A stretch of 40,249 bases of DNA, from assembly GCF_000974985.2 (NCBI RefSeq), contig NZ_LAVA02000108.1, positions 1-40,249 of the forward strand, written 5' to 3'. Below, in pieces: positions 1 through 9,377 of this stretch. Source of the DNA: Streptomyces mangrovisoli (lineage in GTDB: Bacteria; Actinomycetota; Actinomycetes; Streptomycetales; Streptomycetaceae). The position numbers and the translations under genes are program-made. Numbering within the stretch: position 1 is the first letter of the stretch; each line of letters begins with the position of its first letter. A model generated the notes under the pieces. That model searched no databases. It was not told where the DNA came from and saw only the letters and a list, made by a program, of their open reading frames with translations.

Positions 1-47
1 GCCCCGCCCTGCCCCGCACCTCGCACCTCGCACCCGGGAGCACCACC

Positions 48-1405
<1,358 letters not shown>

Positions 1406-1409
<4 letters not shown>

Positions 1410-2554
1410 ACGCCCTGCTCACCCCGTCGGCGATCCCCCTCCCGCCGGCCTCCGGGGCCTGGCGGGAGGGGGACCCGCCCGGGCGCCGTCAGTGGTACGC
1501 GCGCCGAACTCCCCTCCCCCTGGAGGCGGGCGGTGAACTGCCGGACGTGCGGCTGGCGTTCGAGACCTGGGAGCGGCCGGCGCCGGACGGGTCCAACGCC
1601 GTGCTCGTGCTGCACGCGCTCACCGGCGACAGCCATGCCGCCGGCCCCGTCGAGCCCGGCCACCCCACGCCCGGCTGGTGGGACGCGCTCATCGGCCCCG
1701 GCCGGGCGATCGACACCGACCGCTGGTTCGTCGTGGCGCCCAACGTGCTCGGCGGCTGCCAGGGCAGCACCGGCCCCGCCTCCGCACGGCCCGGCGGACG
1801 GCGCTGGGGCGGCGACTTCCCCTTCCTGACCCAACGCGACCAGGTCGCGGCGGAGGCCGGTCTCGCCGACGCCCTCGGCATCGGCCGCTGGGCCCTGGTG
1901 ATCGGCGGCTCCATGGGCGGGATGCGGGCCCTGGAATGGGCGGTGTCGCGGCCGGAACGCGCGGGCGCGCTCCTGCTGCTCGCCACGACGGCCCGCGCGA
2001 GCGCCGAGCAGATCGCCTGGGCCGGACTCCAGTCGCACGCCATCCGGTCCGATCCGCACTGGCACGGCGGCCACTACCACGACAGCGGACGCGGCCCGCA
2101 CGACGGACTCGGTCTGGCCCGGCGGCTCGCCCATGTCACCTACCGCAGCGAGCCGGAGCTCCAGACCCGCTTCGGCCGCGCCCCGCAGCCCGCGGAGGAC
2201 CCGTGGCGCGGCGGGCGGTACCAGGTGGAGTCGTATCTGGACCATCACGCGGTCAAGCTGGTGCGCCGCTTCGACGCCGGCAGCTATGTCGTGCTGTCCG
2301 AGGCCATGAACAGTCACGACATCGGCCGCGGCCGCGGCGGGGTGCGGGCCGCTCTCGGCCGGGTCACCGCCCGGACCCTCGTCGCGGCGGTCCGCTCCGA
2401 CCGCCTCTACCCGCCGTCCCAGCAGGCGGAGCTGGCGGCGGGCATCGCCGGGGCGGACCGGCTCCGGGTGATCGAGTCGCCGTACGGCCACGACGGGTTC
2501 CTCATCGAGTCGGAGCAGGTCGGCGCGCTGGTGCGCGAACTCGTCCCGCCCTGA
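1406..2554 (+). CDS. metX: homoserine O-acetyltransferase, apparent CTG start
   Basis: An alpha/beta-hydrolase-fold acyltransferase of about 382 residues that makes O-acetylhomoserine from homoserine and acetyl-CoA, feeding the upstream MetY. Visible catalytic parts are the nucleophile serine in VIGGSMGGMRALEW (S169 from the chosen start), the aspartate in VRSDRLYPPSQQ and the histidine in YGHDGFLIE. The conserved N-terminus (PASGAWREGDPPGRRQW) must be translated, yet the frame has no ATG, GTG or TTG between metY's interior and GTG 1547, which lies inside the fold. The only reasonable start is CTG at 1406, sharing CTGA with the metY stop; a weak GGCGAAGGG lies just upstream. Translation is probably coupled to metY. 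Function is confident; the exact start is not. Confidence 0.9.
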
Positions 2555-2617
2555 GCCTGGTCGACGGCTCAGGCCCGACCCGGCGGCGACATCGGCTCAG
2601 TCGAGAGGAACACGGCA

Positions 2618-3616
2618 GTGCGTGCGATCGGATTCACGTCGAACGGCGGTCCCGAGGTACTGGAGGTGATCGACGCACCCGAACCGGCGCCGGGACCGGG
2701 CCAGGTGCTCATCCGTGTCGCCTACGCCGGGGTGAACTTCGCCGAGATACAGCACCGGCGCGGCGAGTTCGGCGAACCCGACGGCCACGGCGGCTACGAC
2801 ATCCCCGGCCTCGAGGTCTCCGGCACGGTCGTCGCGCTCGGCCCCGGGGCGCACGGGCCGGCCGTCGGCGAGCGGGTCGCCGCCTATCTGCCGGCCTTCG
2901 GCGGCTACGCCGAACTCGCGGTTGCCGAAGCGGAGTTCGTCCGGACCGTCGGGGAGCTGCCGTTGGCCCAAGCCGCCGGTGTGCCGTGCGTGTACCCGAC
3001 GGCGTACGGCGTACTGACGGACGCGGGACGGCTGCGCGCGGGCGAGACCGTGCTGGTCCACGCCGCCGCCGGCGGGGTGGGCTCGGCCGCGGCGCGCATC
3101 GCGCGGGCGCTCGGCGCCGGGCTCGTCCTGGGCACGGTCCGCTCCCCCGGCAAGGCGGAGGCGGCCCAAACCCTGGGCTACGACGCGGTGTTCGCCCGCG
3201 ACGGTTTCACCGAGGCCGTCCTGGAGCACACCGCGGGACGCGGGGCGGACCTGGTGCTCGACCCGGTCGGCGGTGCGGTGCGGCGCGCCAGTCTGAACGT
3301 GCTGGCGCCCTTCGGCCGGGTCGTGGTCTACGGCGACCTCGCCCGCGACCCCGACTGGACGGCGGACGCGTGGGACCTGTGGAAGAACAACCGTGCCGTC
3401 GTCGGCTACAACATCGGTGACGTCGCCCGCCGTTCGCCCGCCTCGATCGGCGCGCACCTGGCGTCGGCGCTGTCCGCGCTCGCCTCCGGGGCCCTCGCCC
3501 ACGAACCCCCGGCCGTCGTTCCCCCAGCGGGGATCGCCGGCCTCCACCGCCGCTTCGAGGCCGGTGCCACCCGGGGCAAATCGGTGCTCGACATCGGCGA
3601 ACTGGCCACCGCCTGA
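2618..3616 (+). CDS. zinc-independent MDR oxidoreductase, quinone reductase-like
   Basis: A 332-residue medium-chain dehydrogenase/reductase related to NADPH:quinone oxidoreductases. The N-terminal GroES-like half contains YAGVNFAEIQHRRG, where zinc alcohol dehydrogenases would have a catalytic cysteine, so it is zinc-independent. The Rossmann half begins at VLVHAAAGGVGSAAARIA (about residue 146), the usual AAGGVG nucleotide-binding loop, and ends in RGKSVLDI. The start is GTG 2618, preceded by GAGAGGA. It lies 63 bp after metX on the same strand and may be co-transcribed, but nothing ties it to sulfur metabolism. The substrate cannot be read from sequence; quinones or enones are typical for the family. 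Confidence 0.88.
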   Translation: MRAIGFTSNGGPEVLEVIDAPEPAPGPGQVLIRVAYAGVNFAEIQHRRGEFGEPDGHGGYDIPGLEVSGTVVALGPGAHGPAVGERVAAYLPAFGGYAELAVAEAEFVRTVGELPLAQAAGVPCVYPTAYGVLTDAGRLRAGETVLVHAAAGGVGSAAARIARALGAGLVLGTVRSPGKAEAAQTLGYDAVFARDGFTEAVLEHTAGRGADLVLDPVGGAVRRASLNVLAPFGRVVVYGDLARDPDWTADAWDLWKNNRAVVGYNIGDVARRSPASIGAHLASALSALASGALAHEPPAVVPPAGIAGLHRRFEAGATRGKSVLDIGELATA

Positions 3617-3674
3617 CCCTCGCACCCCTCACTCACCGACCCGCATCCCGCAACTCCCGACCTCCGGAGGACAC

Positions 3675-4514
3675 ATGACCGTCCAGGACTCCCCCCGCAC
3701 CGCCGACACCTTCGCCGCGGACTGGGAGGCGTGGCATCTCCAGAAGGACGCCACCCTCGCCCACGAGCACGGGTTCCTCGCCATCACCGCACTGCACTGG
3801 CTGAGCGCCGAGCCCGGACGCTTCGCCGACGCGCCCGGCACCTGGTCCTCGGACGCCGACGGCGTCACCGTCGTCCTCGACGACGGTGACGAACTCGTCG
3901 TCGACGGAACGGTGGTGCGCGGCCGGCACGTCTTCGGCGTCCTTCCGGAACGCGGCGACGTCAAGGCCGTATGGGGCGACGCGGTGATCGAGATCGCCCG
4001 TCGCGGCGGCCACGACCTGCTCCGGCCGCGCCACCCGCACCATCCGCTGCGCCTCGCGTTCACCGGCACGCCCGCCTACGCGCCGGACCCGCGCTGGGTG
4101 ATCACCGGCCGGTACGCCGCCTTCGCCGAGCCGCGTCCGACGACCGTGGGCGCCGCCGTCGAGGGGCTGGAGCACGTGTACGACGCGCCGGGCCGCGTCG
4201 CGTTCCGGCTCGACGGGGCCGAGTTGAGCCTGACCGCGTTCGACGGGCCCACCCCGGGCAGCCTCACCGTGCTGTTCACGGACGCGACCTCCGGCGTGAC
4301 CACCTACGCGGCCAACCGCGCCCTGCGCGTCGACGCCCCCGGACCCGACGGCACCGTGGTCCTGGACTTCAACCGCGCCACCAACCTGCCGTGCGCCTAC
4401 ACCGAGTTCGCGACCTGCCCGCTGCCGCCCGCCGAGAACCGGCTGCTGGTGGCGATCGAGGCCGGCGAGAAGATCCCGCACCCCGCAGGCCGGGCGTCCG
4501 TCGGCGGGTCGTGA
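3675..4514 (+). CDS. DUF1684 family protein
   Basis: A 279-residue soluble protein recognisable as DUF1684 by HGFLAITALHWLS near the N-terminus, a beta-rich middle and the C-terminal DFNRATNLPCAYTEFATCPLPP(A)EN region with conserved Asn, Cys and Tyr residues. No signal peptide or membrane segment is seen. The family's biochemical role is not established to my knowledge, so none is assigned. The ATG at 3675 follows a strong CCGGAGG site, which decides the start against the longer open frame running in from the preceding gene. It lies 58 bp after the MDR oxidoreductase and probably belongs to the same transcript; a GC-rich hairpin follows the stop. Confidence 0.85.
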   Translation: MTVQDSPRTADTFAADWEAWHLQKDATLAHEHGFLAITALHWLSAEPGRFADAPGTWSSDADGVTVVLDDGDELVVDGTVVRGRHVFGVLPERGDVKAVWGDAVIEIARRGGHDLLRPRHPHHPLRLAFTGTPAYAPDPRWVITGRYAAFAEPRPTTVGAAVEGLEHVYDAPGRVAFRLDGAELSLTAFDGPTPGSLTVLFTDATSGVTTYAANRALRVDAPGPDGTVVLDFNRATNLPCAYTEFATCPLPPAENRLLVAIEAGEKIPHPAGRASVGGS

Positions 4515-4537
4515 CGCCACGCGCCCCGGCGGACGAC

Positions 4538-4563
4538 GGGGCGGCCCGCACGCGCGCCGCCCC
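4538..4563. terminator. candidate bidirectional terminator
   Basis: GGGGCGGC and GCCGCCCC form a perfect 8-bp stem with a 10-base loop in the 81-bp gap between the convergent DUF1684 and phosphatase genes. There is no T-tract, which is normal for Streptomyces hairpin terminators. Confidence 0.5.
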
Positions 4564-4595
4564 CAGGGCCTGCCGTCGGATTCCCGCCCCTCGTC

Positions 4596-5807
4596 CTACG
4601 GCGCCGTACGCCAGCCTCCCGCCCGGCGGGCCGGGGCGGTCGCGTCCCAGTCGAGGCGCAGGACCGCGAGGTCGTCGGTGTGGCGGTCGGCGTTGAGGGT
4701 GCGGGTGCGGGCGATGAGGTGGTCGAGATGGGCCCCGGGGTCGGGCGTGTGGATGGTGCCGATGATGTCGAGCAGCCCGTCCACCCCGAGCCGGGCGCCC
4801 GTGCCGTCGGCGAAGCCCTCGATGAGGCCGTCGGTGTAGGCGACCAGGGCGCCGCGCGGCGGCAGCGCGAGCGTGGTGGGCGGCCATTTCCCGAGGCCGG
4901 GGGCTATGCCGAGGGCGACGCCGTGGGCCGCGACCACCTGGTGCGCGCCGTCCGGGGTGATGAGCAGGGGTTCGTGGTGGCCGGCCAGGTGCAGGGTGAG
5001 GGTGGCCGCCTCGGCGTCGAGGGTGATGAGGGTGCAGGTGGTGAACAGATCGCTGCCGGTGCGCTCGGCGATGTGTATCTGCTCCAGCAGATGGAGCAGG
5101 TGCTGGTCGCGGTGGCCCCCGAGGGTGAGCGCGCGCCAGGCTATGCGCAGGCAGACGCCGAGCGCGGCCGCGTCCGGGCCGTGGCCGCTGACGTCGCCGA
5201 TGATCGCGTGGACCTGGCCGTCGGCGGTCTGCACGACGTCGAGGAAGTCGCCCCCGAGCAGGGCCTGGGACCGTCCCGGGTAGTAGCGGCTGGAGGGGGT
5301 GACGACGGTGGAGTCCAGCAACGGCTCGGGCAGCAGCCCGCGTTCGAGGCGGGCGTTCTCCTCCGCCCGCAGACGCCCCAACTGCAGCGCCGCGTTGGCG
5401 CGTTCGGCCTGCTTTCGCTGGACGGCGTAGCGTACGGCGCGCTGCATCAGGTCGGGCTCGACCTTGCCCTTGATGAGGTAGTCCTGCGCGCCGGAGGCGA
5501 GGGCGTCGACGCCCGCGCGCGGCTCGTCGAGTCCGGTCAGGACGATGATCGCCGCGTGGGTGTCCGACTGGATCGCCTGGACCGTCTCCACCCCGGAGGC
5601 GTCGGGCAGATGCAGGTCGAGCAGCACGCAGTCGACGGGCTCCGCGAGGAGGGCGGTGCGCGCGTCGGCCGCCGTGCGGCAGCGCCCGAGGGTGTGCGGC
5701 AGATCGGTGTCGTGCAGGAGTTCCTCGACGAGGAGGGCGTCGCCGTCGTCGTCCTCCACCAGGAGGATGCGGAACTCCTCGGCGCGGTCCGTGGCCTGGT
5801 CCGTCAC
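4596..5807 (-). CDS. response regulator fused to SpoIIE/RsbU-type PP2C phosphatase
   Basis: A 403-residue two-domain signalling protein. Residues 12-130 are a receiver domain with acidic pocket DDD (19-21), phosphoacceptor D64 in VLLDLHLPD and K113 in DYLIKGK. After a linker helix, residues 175-390 form a SpoIIE-type PP2C phosphatase with metal-binding signatures GGDFLD, IGDVSGHGPDAA, YTDGLIEG and TDDLAVL. Such proteins dephosphorylate STAS-domain anti-sigma antagonists, so phosphorylation at D64 would be expected to tune a partner-switching cascade. The start is GTG 5807, sharing GTGA with the stop of the upstream histidine kinase, so the pair is translationally coupled and the kinase is the likely phosphodonor. 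A SigB-type sigma factor and RsbW-like protein lie 3 kb away. No STAS partner is in the window. Confidence 0.93.
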   Translation of the reverse strand: MTDQATDRAEEFRILLVEDDDGDALLVEELLHDTDLPHTLGRCRTAADARTALLAEPVDCVLLDLHLPDASGVETVQAIQSDTHAAIIVLTGLDEPRAGVDALASGAQDYLIKGKVEPDLMQRAVRYAVQRKQAERANAALQLGRLRAEENARLERGLLPEPLLDSTVVTPSSRYYPGRSQALLGGDFLDVVQTADGQVHAIIGDVSGHGPDAAALGVCLRIAWRALTLGGHRDQHLLHLLEQIHIAERTGSDLFTTCTLITLDAEAATLTLHLAGHHEPLLITPDGAHQVVAAHGVALGIAPGLGKWPPTTLALPPRGALVAYTDGLIEGFADGTGARLGVDGLLDIIGTIHTPDPGAHLDHLIARTRTLNADRHTDDLAVLRLDWDATAPARRAGGWRTAP

Positions 5808-7393
5808 GGCTGCGGCTCTCTCTGCGCGGCCGCGGCCGTGGAGCCGGCGGCGGGAAGGGTGAAGACGACGCGGGTGCCGAGGCGGTAGTCGGCGTCGATC
5901 CTGATCCGGCCGCCGTGGAACTCGACGACCTTCTTGCACATCGCGAGTCCGATCCCGGTACCAGGATAGGCGTCCTTGGTGTGCAGCCGCTGGAAGAGGA
6001 CGAAGACCTTCTCCTGGAACTCCGGTGCGATACCGATGCCGTTGTCGCTGACGGCGAACTCCCAGGCGCCGTCGTCCAGGGCCGCGGACACGTGGATGTG
6101 CGCGGACCGTTCGGGGCTGCGGAACTTGACGGCGTTGGAGAGCAGGTTCTGCCAGAGCATGCCGAGTTGGGTGGTGTCGCCGACGACGGTGGGCAGCGGG
6201 TCGTGGGTGATCTCGGCGCCGGTCTCCTCGATCGTCACGCTGAGGTTCTCCAGGGTCCGGGCCATCACCTGGGCCAGGTCGACCGTGTTGTGGTCGTTGT
6301 GGACGCGGCCGACCCGGGAGAACGCGAGCAGGTCGTTGATGAGGGTCTGCATCCGGTTGGCCCCGTCGACGGCGAAGGCGATGTACTGGTCGGCCCGGTC
6401 GTCGAGCTGTCCGCCGTAACGCCGTTGCAGGAGCTGGGTGAAGCTGGAGACCTTGCGCAGCGGTTCCTGGAGGTCGTGCGAGGCGACGTAGGCGAACTGC
6501 TCCAGTTCGGTGTTCGAGCGCTTGAGGTCCTCGGCCTGTTCGTCGAGCAGCCGCCGGGACGCCTCGCTGAAGGTCAGCTCCTCCACCATCCGTCGGCGCA
6601 TGGAGTCGACGTCGGCGGCGAGGCGGCGCAGGTCGGCGGGGCCGGTGCCGTCGAGGGAGCGGTCGAAGCGGCCCTGTGCGACATCGCGGGCGGCGGAGCC
6701 GAGGCGGCTGAGCGGGTCGGTGACCCCGCGGCGCAGGCCCTCGAAGATCAGGACGGCGACCAGCAGGATGACGGCGGCGATGAACCCGAACATCCAGTTG
6801 CGCAGGGTCATCGCGTGCCGCAGCTCGCGGGTGGACGCGTTCCGCCTCGCCTGGAGATGGTCCTGCTGGCGGTCCATCGCGCGGCGCAGCGCGTCGAAGC
6901 TCGACTTGCCCTCGTCGGCCCGCTCGGTGGTGAGCTGGAGGGCGTCCGCCGGCGACGCCGCGGCGACGGGCACGGCTATGCGCCGCTGCCAGGTGGTGGC
7001 GAGCTTCTCGACCTGCTCCAGGTCGGCGCGGCTGCCGGCGTCGCTCCGCACCAGGGGGCGCAGCCGGCGCAGGGCGGCCTTCTCGTCGGTGACGCCGTCA
7101 CGGTAGGGCTGGAGGAAGTCGGCGCTGCCGGTCAGCCCGTAACCGCGGACCCCGGTCTCCTGGTTGACCAGCGCCTCCTCCACCCGTATCGCGTCGATCA
7201 GGGCGGGCGAGCGCCGTTCGACGAGTTCGGAGGTGATCTGCGAGGTGCGCCACATCGCCCAGCCGCCCAGCGACCCCAGCACGGCGAGGACGACGAGGGT
7301 GGTCGCCACCCCGACGCGGAGCCAGCGCCGGGTGGTCCAGCCGGAGAACGCCCCCTCGGCGGCGGGCTGCTTCGTCTTCATCGCGGTCTGCAT
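5804..7393 (-). CDS. CHASE3-domain sensor histidine kinase
   Basis: A 529-residue membrane kinase. TM1 covers about residues 25-47, followed by an extracytoplasmic CHASE3 sensor (about 50-190, with the typical NQETGVRGYGLTG stretch), TM2 at about 200-222, HAMP to about 275, a coiled segment, then HisKA with the phospho-histidine H306 in ASHDLQEPLRKV. The HATPase domain shows the N-box (WQNLLSNAVKF), SDNGIGI and GTGIGLAMCKKV. This DHp subtype resembles phytochrome-like kinases that signal through single-domain or PP2C-linked receivers. The gene overlaps its phosphatase partner by four bases, and a stand-alone receiver is encoded divergently at 7918, giving two possible targets. The start may be ATG 7393 or the in-frame ATG 7381; neither has a compelling ribosome site. 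Confidence 0.93.
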   Translation of the reverse strand: MQTAMKTKQPAAEGAFSGWTTRRWLRVGVATTLVVLAVLGSLGGWAMWRTSQITSELVERRSPALIDAIRVEEALVNQETGVRGYGLTGSADFLQPYRDGVTDEKAALRRLRPLVRSDAGSRADLEQVEKLATTWQRRIAVPVAAASPADALQLTTERADEGKSSFDALRRAMDRQQDHLQARRNASTRELRHAMTLRNWMFGFIAAVILLVAVLIFEGLRRGVTDPLSRLGSAARDVAQGRFDRSLDGTGPADLRRLAADVDSMRRRMVEELTFSEASRRLLDEQAEDLKRSNTELEQFAYVASHDLQEPLRKVSSFTQLLQRRYGGQLDDRADQYIAFAVDGANRMQTLINDLLAFSRVGRVHNDHNTVDLAQVMARTLENLSVTIEETGAEITHDPLPTVVGDTTQLGMLWQNLLSNAVKFRSPERSAHIHVSAALDDGAWEFAVSDNGIGIAPEFQEKVFVLFQRLHTKDAYPGTGIGLAMCKKVVEFHGGRIRIDADYRLGTRVVFTLPAAGSTAAAAQREPQP

Positions 7394-7500
7394 CTCTTTC
7401 TGCGCGGTCCGGGTCTCGGTCGCGGCGGTCCGGGTCCTGTCCCACGGTCGTCCGGCTCCCGGCCGGCCGCGCGGGCGGCAGGGACACTGTACCCATCACT

Positions 7501-7518
7501 CGACAACACATGTTGTCG
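7501..7518. promoter_or_regulatory. palindrome, likely operator
   Basis: CGACAACACATGTTGTCG has perfect 8-bp arms around a 2-base centre. It sits in the 155-bp divergent gap and covers the -35-like TTGTCG of the rightward promoter, where a bound repressor would block RNA polymerase. No regulator can be assigned. Confidence 0.6.
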
Positions 7519-7542
7519 TCCGCCGGATCGACACCGTAGGGT
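7513..7542 (+). promoter_or_regulatory. candidate promoter for a leaderless transcript
   Basis: TTGTCG (7513-7518), an 18-base spacer and TAGGGT (7537-7542) resemble a housekeeping-type promoter. The -10 hexamer ends 6 bases before the ATG at 7549, so transcription would start at or beside the first codon. The GGTGGGG before the ATG could alternatively be a ribosome site if the real promoter is further upstream. Confidence 0.5.
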
Positions 7543-7548
7543 GGGGTC

Positions 7549-7914
7549 ATGCCCGCTCCCCTCTCCGCCCCGCCCCTGCCCGGGGAGACGGCCGCGCTCG
7601 TCAGCGAGGTGGTGGACGAACTCGCCCGCCTGCTCGCGCCGGACGCCGCGTTCCCGGCGGCCGATCCGCTCGACGCGGCCGCCGAGGCCCGCCGCCACGC
7701 GCTCGCGCGCCTGCGGGTGCTCGTCGGGGTCAAGCAGGCCGTACGGCACCTCGAGGACCAGGCCGCCCGCGCGGCGGCCGCGAGCGGGGCCGGCTATCCC
7801 GAGATCGGCCAGGCCGTGAGCATGAGCCGGCAGGGCGCCCGGCGCCGCTGGCCCGGCCTCGTCACCACCAGCACACACCGTCCTTCCCCCTCTCCCACAC
7901 CCCGGAGCTCGTGA
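7549..7914 (+). CDS. small actinobacterial protein with C-terminal HTH-like segment
   Basis: A 121-residue protein with no family I can name. The first 75 residues are an Ala/Arg-rich helical stretch (SEVVDELARLL, then ALARLRVLVGVKQAVRHLED). Residues about 80-105 read GAGYPEIGQAVSMSRQGARR, which has the spacing of a helix-turn-helix (the 'YxEIGxALGMSRQxAR' pattern seen in many actinobacterial regulators). The Ser/Pro-rich tail is probably disordered. It ends three bases before the response regulator start, so the two genes are surely co-transcribed, and it may be a DNA-binding accessory of that signalling unit. It faces the CHASE3 kinase divergently, with a palindrome between. Confidence 0.7.
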   Translation: MPAPLSAPPLPGETAALVSEVVDELARLLAPDAAFPAADPLDAAAEARRHALARLRVLVGVKQAVRHLEDQAARAAAASGAGYPEIGQAVSMSRQGARRRWPGLVTTSTHRPSPSPTPRSS

Positions 7915-7917
7915 ATC

Positions 7918-8349
7918 ATGGCTGCCGCCACCATCCGCCCGTACGACGTGCTGCTGGTCGAGGACGACATCGCCGACGCGATGCTCATCCAGGACGCCCT
8001 CGCCGAACGCGGCACCCGCAACCTCAACCAGGTCTCCGACGGCATCGCCGCCCTGGACTACCTGCGCGACCCCGACAACGAGCGCCCCGATCTGATCGTG
8101 CTCGACCTCAACATGCCGCGCATGAACGGCCGTGAGTTCCTCGCGGTGGTGAAGGAGGACGCCGACCTGCGCACCATCCCGGTCGTCGTGCTCACCACCT
8201 CGGCCGCGCCCGACGACGTCACCGGCGCCTACCACCACCACGCGAACGCCTATGTCACCAAGCCGGTGAACCTGGAGGAGTTCGAGGCCGCGGTCCGCAG
8301 CATCGACGCCTTCTACCTCGACATCGCGGTCAAGCCGCCGCGGGACTGA
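7918..8349 (+). CDS. single-domain response regulator (Rcp1-like)
   Basis: A 143-residue stand-alone receiver with no output domain. It shows the acidic pair in VEDDIADA (D16/D17), phosphoacceptor D63 in IVLDLNMPRMNG, the switch Thr/Ser in VLTTSAAPDD and K115 in YVTKPVN. The long insert after the first beta strand and the NMPRMNG signature are typical of Rcp1/CheY-like partners of phytochrome-type kinases, matching the kinase subtype encoded divergently at 5804-7393. It could act as a phosphate sink, phosphorelay carrier or protein-binding output. The ATG lies 3 bases after the preceding stop, with GGAG in that gene's last codons as the ribosome site. A strong hairpin follows. Confidence 0.92.
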   Translation: MAAATIRPYDVLLVEDDIADAMLIQDALAERGTRNLNQVSDGIAALDYLRDPDNERPDLIVLDLNMPRMNGREFLAVVKEDADLRTIPVVVLTTSAAPDDVTGAYHHHANAYVTKPVNLEEFEAAVRSIDAFYLDIAVKPPRD

Positions 8350-8364
8350 GCCCCACGCACCGAA

Positions 8365-8398
8365 CCCGCCCCCGACGTCCGAGGACGTGAGGGGCGGG
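8365..8398. terminator. strong bidirectional hairpin terminator
   Basis: CCCGCCCC pairs with GGGGCGGG outside an inner ACGTCC/GGACGT stem closed by a two-base loop; only a 2x2 internal mismatch interrupts the 14 pairs. It lies between the convergent response regulator and sigma factor genes, so it can serve both. Confidence 0.75.
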
Positions 8399-8444
8399 GC
8401 GGCGGACACGCGTGCGGTGCCGACGGCCGAAGCGGCCGGCCGGC

Positions 8445-9287
8445 TCAGGCGGTGCTCAGCATGCCTTCGCGCAGGCGCGCGAGGAGCCGCTTGATCAGCC
8501 GGGACACATGCATCTGGGAGACGCCGAGGCGCTCGCCGATCTGCGCCTGGGTGAGCTCCTCGACGAACCGCCAGTGGATGATCTGCCGGTCGCGCTCGTC
8601 GAGTTCGGCGAGCATCGGGGCGAGCGCGTGGAAGTCCTCGACCAGCGCGAGGCCCGCGTCCTCGTCGCCGATGAAGTCCGCGAGGGCCGCCTCGCCCTCC
8701 TCGCTGCTGCCGATCGCCGCGTCCAGGGAGGCCGACTTGTAGCCGTTGGAGGCGAGCCGCGCCTCGACGACCTCCTCCTCGGGCAGGCACATCAGCTCGG
8801 CCAGCTCCGCGGTGGTCGGGGTACGGCCGAGGCGGCTGCGCAGCTCCTCGGTGGCGCGGGCGAGCTGCACCCGGGCCTCCTGCAGGCGCCGGGGCACGTG
8901 CACGGCCCACGAGGTGTCGCGGAAGAACCGCTTGATCTCGCCGACGATGTAGGGGACGGCGAAGGAGGTGAACTCCACCTCGCGGGTGAGCTCGAACCGG
9001 TCGATCGCCTTGATCAGGCCGATCATGCCGACCTGGACGATGTCCTCCATCTCCTCCGGGCCGCGGCTGCGGAAGCGGCCGGCCGCGAAGCGCACGAGGG
9101 ACATGTTCATCTCGATCAGCGTGTTGCGCGCGTACTGGTACTCGGGCGTGCCCTCCTCCAGCGCCGTCAGCCGGCTGAAGAACAGCTTGGACAGCTGCCG
9201 CGCGTCCTTGGGTGCCACCTTCGACGGGTCCGCTATCTCCGGAACGGCCACCGTCCGCTCAGCAGCTTGCACGGTCGTCGTCGTCAT
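8445..9287 (-). CDS. SigB/SigF-family stress-response sigma factor
   Basis: A 280-residue group 3 sigma-70 factor. Region 2 carries EDIVQVGMIGLIKAIDRFEL and EFTSFAVPYIVGEIKRFFRD (core binding and -10 recognition), region 3 carries VHVPRRLQEARVQLARATEEL, and region 4 the HTH LTQAQIGERLGVSQMHVSRL for -35 recognition. This is the SigB/F/G branch, controlled by RsbW-type anti-sigma factors; Streptomyces has several paralogs, so I do not choose a gene letter. The start is the internal ATG at 9287, with GGGAGGGG 6 bases upstream; an upstream GTG at 9371 has no comparable site. It lies 90 bp downstream of an RsbW-like gene on the same strand, the usual anti-sigma/sigma order. Confidence 0.93.
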   Translation of the reverse strand: MTTTTVQAAERTVAVPEIADPSKVAPKDARQLSKLFFSRLTALEEGTPEYQYARNTLIEMNMSLVRFAAGRFRSRGPEEMEDIVQVGMIGLIKAIDRFELTREVEFTSFAVPYIVGEIKRFFRDTSWAVHVPRRLQEARVQLARATEELRSRLGRTPTTAELAELMCLPEEEVVEARLASNGYKSASLDAAIGSSEEGEAALADFIGDEDAGLALVEDFHALAPMLAELDERDRQIIHWRFVEELTQAQIGERLGVSQMHVSRLIKRLLARLREGMLSTA

Positions 9288-9377
9288 GGTGCGCCCCTCC
9301 CGGTCGTTCGTTCTCTTGTCGTCGGCCGACTGCCCGACGACCGGGCGTGTACCCCCGCTTCCCCCGGACATGCCTCC

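Noticed and set aside
1..47. SAM-responsive riboswitch or other leader for metY
   Set aside because: Only 47 bases of C-rich sequence precede the start; nothing structured is visible and any leader would lie outside the window.
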